Shown piece by piece: positions 1 to 9,681 of a DNA stretch of 64,000 nt. Location: positions 2,449,001 through 2,513,000 of the forward strand of contig NZ_ATXB01000001.1 of NCBI RefSeq assembly GCF_000421465.1, written 5' to 3'. How positions within the stretch are numbered: the stretch's first letter is position 1; every line of letters begins with the position of its first letter. The DNA is from Methylohalobius crimeensis 10Ki (GTDB taxonomy: Bacteria > Pseudomonadota > Gammaproteobacteria > Methylococcales > Methylothermaceae). The notes under the pieces were generated by a model. The model made no database searches. It was given only the letters and a program-made list of their open reading frames with translations, and was not told the DNA's origin. The translations under genes were made by a program, and so were the position numbers.

Positions 1-1
1 C

Positions 2-796
2 AAGCTCAGCCCCGATTACCGGAAACTGTACGTGGCCGCCAGCGACGACGACACCATCCAGGTTCTGGACGGCGACACCTATAAGATCATCGGCGATCTT
101 CCCTCGGGAGACGATCCGGAGACCTTCGCCATCGACCCGAAGGGCGAGCGCATGTACGTCTCCAACGAGGACGACAACCAGGTGACGGTGATCGATCTGG
201 CGAGCGGGGAGGTGGTCAAAACCATCCCGGTGGGGGTGGAGCCGGAAGGCATCGCGGTGAGTCCCGACGGCCGATGGGTAGTGAGCACCTCGGAAACTAC
301 CAACATGGCCCACTGGATCGATACCCAAACCTTGGAGATCGCCCACAACACGCTGGTGGACCCCCGCCCACGGGCGGCCACCTTCACCGCCGACAGCAAA
401 CAACTCTGGGTAACTTCGGAAATCGGCAGCACCTTGACCGTCATCGACGCCTCCAGCCAACAGGAAGTCAAAAAGCTCCACTTCAAGATCCCCGGGGTCA
501 CCCAGGAGCTGATCCAGCCGGTAGGCGTGGTGGTGGATTCCCGGCGTCGCTACGGCTACGTCGCCCTGGGTCCGGCCAACCGGGTGGCGGTGGTCGACGC
601 CCAAAAACTGGAAGTGGTCAAGTATCTTTTGACCGGCCAACGGGTTTGGCACCTGGCCTTCGCCGACGACGGCAAACGCCTCTACACCACCAACGGCACC
701 AGCCACGACGTGACCGTGATCGACACCGCCCGGCTCAAGCCGATCAAATCCATCCCGGTGGGCCATTACCCCTGGGGGGTCGCGGTCAAGCCATGA
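2..796 (+). CDS. PQQ-dependent catabolism-associated beta-propeller protein (5' end outside window)
   Basis: The reading frame is open from base 2, so the gene starts upstream; 264 residues are visible. It is built of YVTN-type repeats (YVSNEDDNQVTVIDL, LWVTSEIGSTLTVID, LYTTNGTSHDVTVID), each one blade of a seven-bladed propeller. Proteins of this type are found next to the ABC cassette of PQQ-dependent alcohol oxidation, presumably in the periplasm; the signal peptide would lie in the missing part. The stop overlaps the start of the ABC ATPase gene (ATGA), so the two are translationally coupled. The family is clear; its biochemical role is not known to me. Confidence 0.85.
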   Translation, partial: KLSPDYRKLYVAASDDDTIQVLDGDTYKIIGDLPSGDDPETFAIDPKGERMYVSNEDDNQVTVIDLASGEVVKTIPVGVEPEGIAVSPDGRWVVSTSETTNMAHWIDTQTLEIAHNTLVDPRPRAATFTADSKQLWVTSEIGSTLTVIDASSQQEVKKLHFKIPGVTQELIQPVGVVVDSRRRYGYVALGPANRVAVVDAQKLEVVKYLLTGQRVWHLAFADDGKRLYTTNGTSHDVTVIDTARLKPIKSIPVGHYPWGVAVKP

Positions 797-1533
797 ACGC
801 CCCCCTGGAAATCGAAAACGTCGGCTTCGCCTATGGCAAGAAGCCGACTTTGGACGAGATTGCCTTCACCGTTCCCGAGGGCCGTTGTACGCTCCTCTTG
901 GGACCCAACGGCGCGGGAAAAACCACCCTGTTCAATCTGATCACCCGTCTCTTCGACAGCCCCACCGGCCGCATCCGCATCGCCGGTTTCGACAACCGCA
1001 AACACCCCCGCCGGGCGCTGGCGCGAATGGGGGTGGTGTTCCAGCAACCGACCCTGGATCTGGATCTGAGCGTGCTGCAGAACCTGCGCTATCACGCCGC
1101 CCTGCACGGCCTCGGTGGGCGTGAAGCCCGCGACCGGATCGAAACCGAACTGGAACGCTTCGGATTGCGCGAATACCGCAAGTCCAAAATCCGCAGTCTG
1201 AGCGGCGGCTACCGGCGGCGGGTGGAAATCGCCCGCGCCCTGCTCCACCGTCCCACCTTGCTGCTCCTGGACGAACCCACGGTGGGCCTCGACATTCCCA
1301 GCCGCCAGGCGCTGGTCCGGCACCTTCATCAACTGGCCCGGGAGCAAACCATCGGCGTTTTATGGGCCACCCATCTGCTGGACGAGGTCGCGCCCACCGA
1401 CGAATTGATCGTCCTCCATAAAGGGAAGGTCCGCGCCACCGGCGTGGTCGCCGAAGTCATCCGCCAAACCCAAGTGGAAACCCTGACTGAAGCCTTCCAG
1501 ATGCTGACCGAGGAGAAAGCCGCATGGGCCTGA
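793..1533 (+). CDS. ABC transporter ATP-binding protein, PQQ-alcohol-dehydrogenase-associated (PedA-like)
   Basis: A 246-residue ABC ATPase with all signature parts: Walker [10 protein letters not shown] near residue 37, signature [15 protein letters not shown] near 136, Walker [13 protein letters not shown], and the H-loop histidine in WATHLLDE. It resembles the DrrA/NodI-type ATPases that pair with ABC-2 exporters and, from its neighbours, the PedA-like protein of PQQ-dependent alcohol dehydrogenase systems. The ATG at 793 overlaps the stop of the propeller gene. A longer reading of the same frame back to 274 is an artefact of the propeller gene. The downstream permease starts inside its 3' end at 1524. 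Substrate unknown. Confidence 0.9.
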   Translation: MNAPLEIENVGFAYGKKPTLDEIAFTVPEGRCTLLLGPNGAGKTTLFNLITRLFDSPTGRIRIAGFDNRKHPRRALARMGVVFQQPTLDLDLSVLQNLRYHAALHGLGGREARDRIETELERFGLREYRKSKIRSLSGGYRRRVEIARALLHRPTLLLLDEPTVGLDIPSRQALVRHLHQLAREQTIGVLWATHLLDEVAPTDELIVLHKGKVRATGVVAEVIRQTQVETLTEAFQMLTEEKAAWA

Positions 1534-2324
1534 TGCATTATTTGCGTGCCACCCGGGCCATCAGCGCCCGCGAATTGCTCCGTTTCGTCCATCAACGGGG
1601 ACGTTTCGTCGCCGCCCTGGTGAGACCGCTGGTGTGGCTGTTCATCTTCGCCGCCGGTTTCCGCTCCACCCTGGGCATCGCGGTCATCCCGCCCTACGAG
1701 ACCTATATTCTCTACGAGGAATACATTACCCCCGGGCTGACCGGGATGATCCTCCTGTTCAACGGCATGCAGAGCTCCCTGTCGATGGTATACGACCGGG
1801 AAATGGGCAGCATGCGGATGCTTCTGGTGGCCCCCCTGCCCCGTTGGTATCTGCTGGTCTCCAAATTGTTGGCGAGCACCCTGGTTTCGATTGTGCAGGC
1901 CTATGTATTTCTGGGCATCGCCTGGCTTTACCAAATCCAGCCGCCGCCCACGGGGTATCTGGCCGTGTTCCCGGCGCTAATCCTGGGCGGCATGATGCTG
2001 GGGGCCCTGGGAATGCTGCTGTCGTCTTTCATCAAGCAACTGGAGAATTTCGCCGGAGTGATGAACTTCGTCATTTTCCCCATGTTTTTCCTCTCCACCG
2101 CCCTGTATCCTCTTTGGCGGCTCGAGGAATCGAGTCCCCTGCTCGCCACCCTGGCCCGCTACAATCCCTTTTCCCAAGCGGTGGAGTTGATCCGCTTCGC
2201 CCTCTACGGCCACTTCAACCAATATGCATTTCTCTATACTTTGGGTACCATGTCGGTATTTTTGATCCTGGCCGTGTGGGGCTACAACCCCTCCAAAGGC
2301 ATGCTGAAACGGAGAGGCGGATGA
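1524..2324 (+). CDS. ABC-2 type permease, PQQ-alcohol-dehydrogenase-associated (PedC-like)
   Basis: A 266-residue integral membrane protein with about six hydrophobic helices and the ABC-2 permease pattern (a charged N-terminus, [19 protein letters not shown] between helices, and [20 protein letters not shown] before the last helix). It should form the membrane channel for the preceding ATPase. The start lies ten bases inside the ATPase gene and its stop overlaps the rfbB start (ATGA), so one transcript probably links this exporter with the rhamnose genes. Homologues are called PedC in PQQ-dependent alcohol oxidation; whether they export anything is not settled. Confidence 0.88.
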   Translation: MGLMHYLRATRAISARELLRFVHQRGRFVAALVRPLVWLFIFAAGFRSTLGIAVIPPYETYILYEEYITPGLTGMILLFNGMQSSLSMVYDREMGSMRMLLVAPLPRWYLLVSKLLASTLVSIVQAYVFLGIAWLYQIQPPPTGYLAVFPALILGGMMLGALGMLLSSFIKQLENFAGVMNFVIFPMFFLSTALYPLWRLEESSPLLATLARYNPFSQAVELIRFALYGHFNQYAFLYTLGTMSVFLILAVWGYNPSKGMLKRRGG

Positions 2325-3385
2325 ATCCAACCACCTGGCTGGTGACCGGCGGTGCCGGCTTCATCGGCGGCAATTTCGTATTGCGACAATTAAGTCGAGG
2401 AGAGACCCGGATCGTCAATCTGGACGCGCTCACCTATGCCGGCAACCTGGACACCCTGGCGCCGGTGATGGACGACCCCAACCATGTTTTCGTCCAGGGA
2501 TCGATTGCCGACCGGACCCTGGTGCGCCGCCTGCTCGACGAGTATCGTCCCGCGGCGATCGTCAACTTCGCCGCCGAAAGCCACGTGGACCGCTCCATCG
2601 ATTCGCCCGGCGATTTCATCCAGACCAACGTGGTGGGCACCTTCGAGCTTCTGGAAGCCGCCCGCCGCTATTGGCGCGAACTGCCCGAACCCGACCGGCG
2701 AAACTTCCGCTTCCTGCACGTGTCCACCGACGAGGTTTACGGCTCGCTGGGCCCCACCGGCAAGTTCGGCGAAACCACGCCGTACCGACCCAATTCTCCC
2801 TATTCGGCTTCCAAGGCCGGTTCCGACCATCTGGCACGCGCCTACCATCACACTTACGGGCTGCCCACCTTGACCACCAACTGCTCCAACAACTACGGAC
2901 CCTATCAATTTCCCGAGAAGCTGATTCCCCTGATGATCCTCAACGCCGTGGAAGGCAAACCGCTGCCGGTCTACGGCAAGGGATCGAACGTGCGCGACTG
3001 GCTTTACGTGGCCGATCACTGCCGGGCCATCGAGCGAGTCCTGGCCTCCGGCACCCCCGGAGAGGTCTACAACATCGGCGGCAACAACGAAAAAACCAAT
3101 CTGGAAGTGGTGCGGACCCTTTGTCGACACTTGGACGAACTGTTGCCCAACGCTCCCCACCGCCCCCATGAACAATTGATTACCTTCGTCGCCGACCGTC
3201 CCGGCCACGACCAGCGCTATGCCATCGACGCCGGCAAAATCCAACGGGAACTGGAGTGGACACCTGAGGAAACCTTCGAAACGGGGCTGGCCAAGACAAT
3301 TCGCTGGTACCTGGACAATCAAGCCTGGTGCCGAAGGGTCACCGACGGCAGTTACCGCCGCGAGCGCCTGGGAGTGACGCTATGA
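2321..3385 (+). CDS. rfbB: dTDP-glucose 4,6-dehydratase
   Basis: A 354-residue extended SDR enzyme that converts dTDP-glucose to dTDP-4-keto-6-deoxyglucose, the second step to dTDP-L-rhamnose. Visible features are the NAD-binding [11 protein letters not shown] at the N-terminus, AESHVDRSI, the catalytic STDEVYG and YSASKAGSD (Tyr and Lys) and [17 protein letters not shown]. The ATG at 2321 overlaps the ABC permease stop; the same frame is open upstream to 1634, but that portion is a shadow of the permease gene. It is followed by rfbA with another ATGA overlap. Length and motifs are normal for the family. Confidence 0.97.
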   Translation: MNPTTWLVTGGAGFIGGNFVLRQLSRGETRIVNLDALTYAGNLDTLAPVMDDPNHVFVQGSIADRTLVRRLLDEYRPAAIVNFAAESHVDRSIDSPGDFIQTNVVGTFELLEAARRYWRELPEPDRRNFRFLHVSTDEVYGSLGPTGKFGETTPYRPNSPYSASKAGSDHLARAYHHTYGLPTLTTNCSNNYGPYQFPEKLIPLMILNAVEGKPLPVYGKGSNVRDWLYVADHCRAIERVLASGTPGEVYNIGGNNEKTNLEVVRTLCRHLDELLPNAPHRPHEQLITFVADRPGHDQRYAIDAGKIQRELEWTPEETFETGLAKTIRWYLDNQAWCRRVTDGSYRRERLGVTL

Positions 3386-4272
3386 CGATCAAGCGCAAAG
3401 GAATCATCCTCGCCGGCGGCGCCGGCACCCGTCTGCATCCCCTCACCCACGCCGTCAGCAAACAGCTGCTGCCGGTCTACGACAAACCGATGATTTACTA
3501 TCCCCTGGCTACGCTGATGCTGGCGGGGATTCGGGAGATCCTGATCATCACCACCCCCCACGACGCCCCCTTGTTTCAACGGCTGTTGGAAGACGGCAGC
3601 CAGTGGGGCATCCGACTTTCCTATGCGGTTCAACCCGAACCCGGCGGGTTGGCCCAGGCGTTCATCATCGGCGAGGATTTCGTCGGCACCGATCCCAGCT
3701 GCCTGATTCTGGGGGACAATATTTTCTACGGCCACGGCCTGACCGAGCTTTTGGCCTCCGCCAGCCGACGCCAGGAAGGCGCCACCGTCTTCGGTTATTG
3801 GGTCAAGGATCCGGAGCGCTACGGGGTGGCGGAATTCGATTCCCGGGGCAAAGTCGTCGGGCTGGAGGAAAAACCGGCCCATCCCAAGTCCCGCTGGGCG
3901 GTGACCGGCATCTATTTCTACGACGGCGAGGTATGCGAGTTGGCCCGATCCCTGACACCCTCGCCGCGGGGGGAATTGGAGATCACCGATCTCAACGCGC
4001 GATACCTGGAACAAGACCGGCTCCATCTGGGAAAACTAGGTCGCGGCATCGCCTGGCTCGACACCGGCACCCACGAATCCCTGATGCAGGCGTCCCAGTT
4101 CATCCAAACCATCGAGGAACGCCAGGGACTGAAGGTCTGCTGCCCAGAGGAAATCGCCTATGCCCAGGAGTGGATCGACGCCGACCAACTGGCGCGGCAA
4201 GCGGAAATATTCAAAAAGAACGGCTACGGAGCTTATCTGAAACGAGTCTTGGAACAAGGAGCGGTGTGGTGA
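3382..4272 (+). CDS. rfbA: glucose-1-phosphate thymidylyltransferase
   Basis: A 296-residue nucleotidyltransferase making dTDP-glucose from dTTP and glucose-1-phosphate. The N-terminal [13 protein letters not shown] nucleotide loop, [44 protein letters not shown] and [10 protein letters not shown] are characteristic of RmlA/RfbA. It begins at ATG 3382 overlapping the rfbB stop and ends overlapping the start region of rfbC, consistent with one operon. Confidence 0.97.
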   Translation: MTIKRKGIILAGGAGTRLHPLTHAVSKQLLPVYDKPMIYYPLATLMLAGIREILIITTPHDAPLFQRLLEDGSQWGIRLSYAVQPEPGGLAQAFIIGEDFVGTDPSCLILGDNIFYGHGLTELLASASRRQEGATVFGYWVKDPERYGVAEFDSRGKVVGLEEKPAHPKSRWAVTGIYFYDGEVCELARSLTPSPRGELEITDLNARYLEQDRLHLGKLGRGIAWLDTGTHESLMQASQFIQTIEERQGLKVCCPEEIAYAQEWIDADQLARQAEIFKKNGYGAYLKRVLEQGAVW

Positions 4273-4829
4273 AAGTAACGGAAACGACACTGCCGGGAGT
4301 ACGCCTCATCGAACCGGATGTTTTCGGCGACGCCCGCGGTTTCTTCATGGAATCGTGGAATCGGCGGCGCTATGGGGAGGCCGGCTTGAAGGTGGATTTC
4401 GTTCAGGACAATCTGTCCCTGTCCCGCAAGGGCATTCTTCGCGGGCTCCATTATCAGTGGCCACAGCCCCAGGGCAAACTGGTTCAGGTCCTGCGCGGCG
4501 CGGTCTACGATGTGGCGGTGGACATCCGCCGAGGCTCCCCCACCTTCGGTCATTGGGTCGGTTACGAACTGTCCGTCGACAACCACCGTCAACTCTACGT
4601 CCCGGAAGGCTTCGCCCATGGTTTCTGCGTACTGAGCGACGAAGCCCTGTTCGCCTACAAATGTACCGATTTCTATCAGCCTAAAACCGAGTACAGCCTG
4701 CGTTGGGACGATCCGGACATCGGCATCGATTGGCCGGTCGCAGCGCCGGTGCTCTCGGACAAGGACAGCAACGGGTATTGGTTGAAAGACCTGCCTCCCG
4801 AGGCTCTGCCGACCTGCGAAAATTCATGA
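4269..4829 (+). CDS. rfbC: dTDP-4-dehydrorhamnose 3,5-epimerase
   Basis: A 186-residue cupin epimerase acting on dTDP-4-keto-6-deoxyglucose. Motifs: [24 protein letters not shown] with the catalytic His, [31 protein letters not shown] and YKCTDFY. The start chosen is GTG 4269, seven bases after GGAG at 4258-4261, overlapping the rfbA stop; the frame stays open further upstream only in the shadow of rfbA. GTG 4266 is an alternative one codon earlier. Confidence 0.95.
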   Translation: MKVTETTLPGVRLIEPDVFGDARGFFMESWNRRRYGEAGLKVDFVQDNLSLSRKGILRGLHYQWPQPQGKLVQVLRGAVYDVAVDIRRGSPTFGHWVGYELSVDNHRQLYVPEGFAHGFCVLSDEALFAYKCTDFYQPKTEYSLRWDDPDIGIDWPVAAPVLSDKDSNGYWLKDLPPEALPTCENS

Positions 4830-5722
4830 AGCCCATACTACTCCTCGGCCGCAACGGCCAAGTCGCCTGGGAACTGCGCCGTACCTTGGCTCCGCTGGGC
4901 CAAGTCGTCGCTTTGGACCGCCGCTCCGAACCGGCGCTGGATCTATCCTGGCCGGATGGCTTGGCGGATGTCGTCCGGACCCTGAAACCCGGACTCATCG
5001 TCAACGCCGCCGCCTATACCGCGGTGGATCGAGCCGAACAGGAACCGGAACTGGCCCAACGAATCAACACCGTCGCTCCCGGCGTTCTTGCCGAGGAGGC
5101 CAAGCGCATCGGCGCCGGCTTGGTGCACTTCTCCACCGATTACGTGTTTACCGGCGACGCCGATCGTCCCTACCACGAGGACGATACCACCGGCCCCCAA
5201 GGGGTCTACGGTCGCACCAAACTGAAGGGAGAAGAGGCCATTCGAGCCTGCGGCGGAAACTACTGGATTTTGCGCACCGCCTGGGTCTACGGCGGCCGCG
5301 GACACAATTTCCTGTTGACCATGCTGCGCTTGATGGGCGAGAGAAGCCAGTTGGGCATCGTGGACGACCAGATCGGCAGCCCCACCTGGAGCCGCTGGAT
5401 CGCCGAAGCCAGCGCTCAAATGCTGGCCCGGACCCGTTTAAATCTCCAGGAATCGGCAGGGATCTATCACTTGACCTGCGACGGTCAAACCTCCTGGTAT
5501 GGCTTCGCATGTAAAATCCGGGAATTGGCCGTCGAACAGGGCTTATTGCCGAATTCCGCCGCCCGAATCGATGCGATCACCAGCGCCGACTTCCCCACGC
5601 CGGCCAAACGGCCCGCCTACTCGGTGCTCGACCATCACCGACTGGAAGATTATTTCGGCCTGAGGCTGCCGGCCTGGGAATCGGGTCTGGCCGCTTGCCT
5701 CGAAGGCATGGCCTTAACTTAG
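4826..5722 (+). CDS. rfbD: dTDP-4-dehydrorhamnose reductase
   Basis: A 298-residue SDR that makes dTDP-L-rhamnose, the last step of the pathway. It shows LLLGRNGQVAWELRR (NADPH loop), NAAAYTAVDRAE, FSTDYVFTGD and YGRTKLKGE with the active Tyr and Lys, and RTAWVYG. ATG 4826 overlaps the rfbC stop. This closes the coupled chain of seven genes. The operon end is followed by a large inverted repeat at 5752-5852 that may stop transcription. Confidence 0.96.
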   Translation: MKPILLLGRNGQVAWELRRTLAPLGQVVALDRRSEPALDLSWPDGLADVVRTLKPGLIVNAAAYTAVDRAEQEPELAQRINTVAPGVLAEEAKRIGAGLVHFSTDYVFTGDADRPYHEDDTTGPQGVYGRTKLKGEEAIRACGGNYWILRTAWVYGGRGHNFLLTMLRLMGERSQLGIVDDQIGSPTWSRWIAEASAQMLARTRLNLQESAGIYHLTCDGQTSWYGFACKIRELAVEQGLLPNSAARIDAITSADFPTPAKRPAYSVLDHHRLEDYFGLRLPAWESGLAACLEGMALT

Positions 5723-5751
5723 AAGCTATCCCGTTGTAAAGCTTTGCTAAA

Positions 5752-5852
5752 GGCGTGGGGGATGGCTTTCGGGGATGTTGGCGGCCCGGATGGTCGCCAT
5801 CAAGCCCCCAAGGACGGGTTGACGGCGTTCCCCGAAAGCCGTCCCCCACGCC
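5752..5852. repeat. 101-bp inverted repeat between convergent genes
   Basis: Two 24-base arms (5752-5775 and 5829-5852) are complementary except for one position and enclose a 53-base loop. Arm core: GGCGTGGGGG and TGGCTTTCGGGGA. It sits between the convergent ends of rfbD (5722) and the GGDEF gene (5881). It could be a bidirectional terminator, although there is no clear T-run, or a copy of a dispersed palindromic repeat or MITE-like element. No second copy was seen in this window. Confidence 0.75.
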
Positions 5853-5880
5853 AACATACCATCTCTATTCAAATAGAGGC

Positions 5881-6774
5881 TTAAGCCACTACCACCCGAT
5901 CCCGCCCCTGCCGCTTGGCTCGATAAAGGGCGTCATCGGCGCGCTTGAGAAGCTGTTCGGGAGTTTCCTCGGAGTGATTCAGGACCGCCACGCCGATACT
6001 CATGGTGATCCGCAAGTCGGGGGCAATATCGCTGCAGTCGATATCCTGAATCGCCCGACGCACTCTCTCCGCGAGCAAATACCCTCCCTCGGCGGGCGTA
6101 TTGTTGAGCAGGATCACGAATTCCTCTCCGCCGTAGCGAAAGATGATATCGCTGGCCCGAACCGTCTGCTCAAGGCAATGGGCGATTTTAATCAAGGCCG
6201 CGTCACCGGCGGCATGGCCGTGATTATCGTTGATTTGCTTGAAATAATCGCTATCGAGAACCAAAACCGAGAGGGGGGTTTTCTGGCGCTGTGCCAACTT
6301 CCATTCGCGTTGGAAAACACTATGCAAGGCGGTACGGTTATAAAGACCGGTCAAGGGATCGGTATAGGCCGACTGTAACGCTTGATAATACAGCAAGGCG
6401 TTGCGCAAGGGATAAATCAAGCAACAAAGCAGCGACTCCAGTCCCCTCAATTCCGATTCACTAAACCGTTTGCGGCGCTGCAAAGTTAGCTCACCGAGAT
6501 TTTGCTCCTCCATGGTAAGCGTGTAATGGCAACGGTGATGCGCTTGCCTGCCGCCTTGGACTGCCAAGCCGATGGTTTCATGACGGTATTTGAAGCCGTC
6601 GTGGGGCACCCATTGTTGAACTTCCCGACTGAACAATTGCAGCAACTGATCCAGCACTAAGGTTGTCTGCAGGACCGTGAGCAACTCCATCCGCTGGGGT
6701 TGCTGTATTTTGGCATTTTGCTTTTCAAAAGCGGGATTATCGATGACTGCCAGTTTGACCTGCTCCTGGGACAT
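5881..6774 (-). CDS. diguanylate cyclase (GGDEF domain)
   Basis: A 297-residue protein. Residues of about 1-125 form a sensor-like region with no recognised motif and a hydrophobic patch GLESLLCCLIYPL; about 130-297 is a GGDEF domain beginning AYTDPLTGLYNRTAL. The active-site loop is RYGGEEF, so catalytic residues are intact, and RASD lies five residues before it, matching the RxxD inhibitory I-site. It should make cyclic di-GMP from two GTP and be product-inhibited. It stands alone, convergent with the rhamnose operon, so it might tune polysaccharide production, but that is only inference. Confidence 0.93.
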   Translation of the reverse strand: MSQEQVKLAVIDNPAFEKQNAKIQQPQRMELLTVLQTTLVLDQLLQLFSREVQQWVPHDGFKYRHETIGLAVQGGRQAHHRCHYTLTMEEQNLGELTLQRRKRFSESELRGLESLLCCLIYPLRNALLYYQALQSAYTDPLTGLYNRTALHSVFQREWKLAQRQKTPLSVLVLDSDYFKQINDNHGHAAGDAALIKIAHCLEQTVRASDIIFRYGGEEFVILLNNTPAEGGYLLAERVRRAIQDIDCSDIAPDLRITMSIGVAVLNHSEETPEQLLKRADDALYRAKRQGRDRVVVA

Positions 6775-6946
6775 AGCTTCTCCCGTCGCGATTATTCTTG
6801 GTATAGGACGCCGAAAAAGAAATAAGCTAAATTCGTGCCTAAATCTCTGCTCAGAAGAAACAAGGTCTTATATAAAAAAAACCTTGGGAGAAAACGAAAT
6901 ATTGACGCCCATCAAGCTGGCAAGATCTTACCGCCTATGGGATGGA

Positions 6947-7501
6947 TTACATCATGCCCAACTGTAGTTTGGCCGCCTCCGACATCATATCTCGCGACCA
7001 GGGGGGATCGAACACCACTTCCACGCTTACCTGCCCGACACCGGAAAGATTCCTGACCGCCAGCTCCACGTCCTGCTGAATGATGGGTCCCATGCCGCAA
7101 CCGGGCGCGGTCAAGGTCATGATGATCTCGACCCGGCTTTTCCCCTCCTCCATGGGGGTCACGCGAACGTGATAAACCAATCCCAGATCGGCGATGTTGA
7201 CCGGAATCTCGGGGTCGTAAATGGTCTTGAGAATTTCCCAAACGTTATGTTTGATCGTTTCCGGATCGGTTCCCTCCTTGAGACCGGTGACCATCGGCGG
7301 CTCCTTGCCCAAGGCATCGGCGTCGTCGGCCCGAATACGCGCCATGGTGCCGTCCTCGGTCAGGATGGTATAGCTGCCGCCCAGGGCTTGATAAATCGTC
7401 ACCAGTTCGTCTTTATGCAACTGGACCGGCGCGCCGTCCGGCACCCGGATCGCTTCCACATCCCGCTGCAGTACGATGCTTTCACCTTGACCGTAATACA
7501 T
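6947..7501 (-). CDS. sufT: putative Fe-S cluster assembly factor SufT (DUF59/MIP18 family)
   Basis: A 184-residue protein. The N-terminal part (ALGGSYTILTEDGTMARI, DADALGKEPP) is the SufT-specific segment; the C-terminal DUF59/PaaD-like domain has TIYDPEIPVNIADLGLVY and TAPGCGMGPII with its conserved Cys. SufT proteins take part in Fe-S protein maturation. The start is ATG 7501, with AGGAC eight bases upstream, rather than the open frame to 7570; it overlaps the end of the SDR gene by 20 bases, indicating one operon with genes starting at mtaD. No other suf genes are in the window. Confidence 0.88.
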   Translation of the reverse strand: MYYGQGESIVLQRDVEAIRVPDGAPVQLHKDELVTIYQALGGSYTILTEDGTMARIRADDADALGKEPPMVTGLKEGTDPETIKHNVWEILKTIYDPEIPVNIADLGLVYHVRVTPMEEGKSRVEIIMTLTAPGCGMGPIIQQDVELAVRNLSGVGQVSVEVVFDPPWSRDMMSEAAKLQLGMM

Positions 7502-8267
7502 GCCACTCGTCCTGGTAAATGTAGGTATAGCCACACTGGCCCCGACTTTCGGGGCCCAGCAAATAAACATACAGTTTTACTAAGGAATCTGGCGGGGTCA
7601 AGTATTTTTCCGACTCTCCCGGAAACGCCCGATGGCGAATCGGCGTGCGCACCGGTCCGGGCACCAGGACATTGGCCCGCAAGGCACCGGCGGCCGCCCA
7701 TTCCTCGGCCAAAATTCGGGCGAATGCTTCCAATCCCACCTTGGACACCCCGTATGCCCCCCAATAGGCATTCGCCTGACGTCCCCCCGAATCGGAAGTG
7801 AATACCACCGAGGCGTCGCCGCTGGCCTTCAAAAGCGGCAGCAAACTGTGGGTCAACAAATAAGGGGCGTTCAAATTGACTTGAAGACTGCGAAACCAGC
7901 GCTCCGGGGAAAGGCAATCCAAAGGTTCCAAGCAGTCCAGTTGGGCCGCGTTGTGGAGCATTCCGTGGAGCGCAGGGGTGTAATCGGAGAGGATTCGAGC
8001 CAACTGCTGATGATCGCTTGGAGTCGCGCCGGCCAAATCCATGGGAAACAGGCCCAGGTCGGCGTGGGGGAACGCCGTCAGAATTTCGTCACGCAGCGTT
8101 TCCAGACCCGATACGTCCTTATCCAACAACACCACTCTAGCGCCGGCGGCGACGCAGGCACGAGCCGCCGCCCTTCCCAAGGCCCCGGCGGCGCCGGTGA
8201 TCAAAATCGCACGTCCGGATAAAGTGTTGCCGGTCGGCGCCGGCAGGGTCAGTCGCTCTTTTAGCAT
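7482..8267 (-). CDS. SDR family oxidoreductase, YciK-like
   Basis: A 261-residue short-chain dehydrogenase: nucleotide loop ITGAAGALGRAAARAC, NAAQ, catalytic Ser in VVFTSDSGG and YGVSK (Tyr/Lys). ATG 8267 overlaps the end of the phosphatase gene by seven bases (ATGCTAA); the frame upstream to 8522 is the phosphatase shadow. YciK proteins sit next to ubiG and a HAD phosphatase in Pseudomonas and relatives, as here. Substrate unknown. Confidence 0.88.
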   Translation of the reverse strand: MLKERLTLPAPTGNTLSGRAILITGAAGALGRAAARACVAAGARVVLLDKDVSGLETLRDEILTAFPHADLGLFPMDLAGATPSDHQQLARILSDYTPALHGMLHNAAQLDCLEPLDCLSPERWFRSLQVNLNAPYLLTHSLLPLLKASGDASVVFTSDSGGRQANAYWGAYGVSKVGLEAFARILAEEWAAAGALRANVLVPGPVRTPIRHRAFPGESEKYLTPPDSLVKLYVYLLGPESRGQCGYTYIYQDEWHVLRSR

Positions 8268-8974
8268 TCGCCGGCCGCTTTTCGAACCTTGGATTTTCCA
8301 GCCGGTTGAATAGCTGAAGCCCGTTCGCGAAAAATCCGGGAAAGCTGGCGTGGCGTTTCCACCAAGGCGTCGGCACCCCAGCCCTCCGGACGCGCATCCG
8401 GCGCCAAATAACCGTAGCGGGCCACTACCGTCCCCATTCCGGCACGGCGACCGGCCTCGATGTCGCGCTCGGCATCTCCCACATAAATGCAGTGGGCGGG
8501 ATCGACCCCCGCTTGGCGGCAAGCCAGCCAGAGCGGATCGGGATGGGGCTTGTTACGGCTCGTGTCATCGCCGGACACGACGCAGGCCGCCCGTTCGCGC
8601 AGTTGCAAACGGTCCAGCAAGGGAAGGGTCAGATCGCGGCGTTTGTTGGTCACCACGCCCCATGTCATCCCCTGCGACTCCACCTCCTGCAACACCTCGG
8701 CCATCCCGTCGAAGAGGCGAGTCCGGTCGGCCAAGTGCTTCCGATAGACCGAAATCAAGCGATCCATCCGGCGGGCGCTCGCATCCCCGTCCTCGCCGAA
8801 TCCCAATCGAATCAAACCCCGCGCACCGTGGGATACCGCCGGACGGACGGTCGCCAGCGGCAGCGGCTCGCGGCCTTCTTCGGTCAATACGGCGTTGAGG
8901 GCGAAGGCCAAATCCGGCGCCGTATCCAGCAAAGTGCCGTCAAGATCGAGCAAAATGCAACGCAATCCGCTCAT
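8261..8974 (-). CDS. HAD hydrolase, MupP/Gph family phosphatase
   Basis: A 237-residue HAD phosphatase: nucleophile motif LLDLDGTLLDTAPD at the N-terminus, GVVTNKR (motif II), the Lys in RNKPHPDPL, and YVGDAERDIEAGRRAGM (motif IV). Standard annotation would be phosphoglycolate phosphatase. The gene order ubiG-phosphatase-yciK beside mtaD and mtnA matches the Pseudomonas locus encoding MupP, the N-acetylmuramic-acid-6-phosphate phosphatase of peptidoglycan recycling, so MupP is at least as likely. Start ATG 8974 overlaps the ubiG stop (ATGA). A basic tail of about 25 residues follows the domain. Confidence 0.87.
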   Translation of the reverse strand: MSGLRCILLDLDGTLLDTAPDLAFALNAVLTEEGREPLPLATVRPAVSHGARGLIRLGFGEDGDASARRMDRLISVYRKHLADRTRLFDGMAEVLQEVESQGMTWGVVTNKRRDLTLPLLDRLQLRERAACVVSGDDTSRNKPHPDPLWLACRQAGVDPAHCIYVGDAERDIEAGRRAGMGTVVARYGYLAPDARPEGWGADALVETPRQLSRIFRERASAIQPAGKSKVRKAAGEC

Positions 8975-9681
8975 AGCGGCTTCTCGAAGGCTATCAAGTA
9001 ATTGACGTCGAGGTTCTTGCCCAAGCGAAAACGTCGGCTGAGGGGGTTGTATTCAATCCCGCGGATCCCGAGGGGTTCCAGATCCACCGCTCGCGCCCAG
9101 GCGGCCAACTCCGACGGCCGGATGAATTTGTCGTACTGATGGGTCCCCTTGGGGATCAGGTCGAGCACGTATTCGGCGCCGACGATGGCGAGCAAATAGG
9201 CCTTCATATTCCGGTTGAGGGTGGAAAAGAACACCTTGCCGCCGGGTTTGACCAAGCGGGCGCAGGCGGCCACCACGGAAGCGGGCCGGGGCACGTGTTC
9301 GAGCATTTCCATGCAAGTGACCAGGTCGAAACTTTCCGGTTCCCGGTCGGCCAGCGATTCGGCGCTGATTCCCTCGTAGCGCACATTCTCCACCCCTTGC
9401 TCTAAAGCATGCAGCTCGGCCACCTCCAGCAGTTCGGGCGCCAGATCGATCCCCCGCACCTCGCCCCCTTCCCGCGCCAGCGCCTCGCTCAAAATGCCGC
9501 CGCCGCAGCCCACGTCCACGATTTTTTGGCCGCGAATCCGGGCATATTCCCGGATGAAACGGATGCGCAGGGGATTGACCTGGTGCAAGGTACGAAACTC
9601 GCCGGTCGGATCCCACCAGCGTTCGGCTTTGGCGCCGAATTTCTCGATCTCTTCGGAATGAACGTTGTCGGAAGTCGTCAT
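8971..9681 (-). CDS. ubiG: bifunctional ubiquinone O-methyltransferase
   Basis: A 236-residue class I SAM methyltransferase performing both O-methylations of ubiquinone synthesis. It shows WWDPTGEFRTLHQVNPLR, SAM-binding VDVGCGGGILSEAL, GIDLAPELLEVA, CMEMLEHVPRP and FSTLNRNMKAYLLAI, typical of UbiG. ATG 9681 is chosen because it overlaps the mtaD stop (ATGA); a longer frame to 9744 adds residues unlike the family. Confidence 0.95.
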   Translation of the reverse strand: MTTSDNVHSEEIEKFGAKAERWWDPTGEFRTLHQVNPLRIRFIREYARIRGQKIVDVGCGGGILSEALAREGGEVRGIDLAPELLEVAELHALEQGVENVRYEGISAESLADREPESFDLVTCMEMLEHVPRPASVVAACARLVKPGGKVFFSTLNRNMKAYLLAIVGAEYVLDLIPKGTHQYDKFIRPSELAAWARAVDLEPLGIRGIEYNPLSRRFRLGKNLDVNYLIAFEKPL

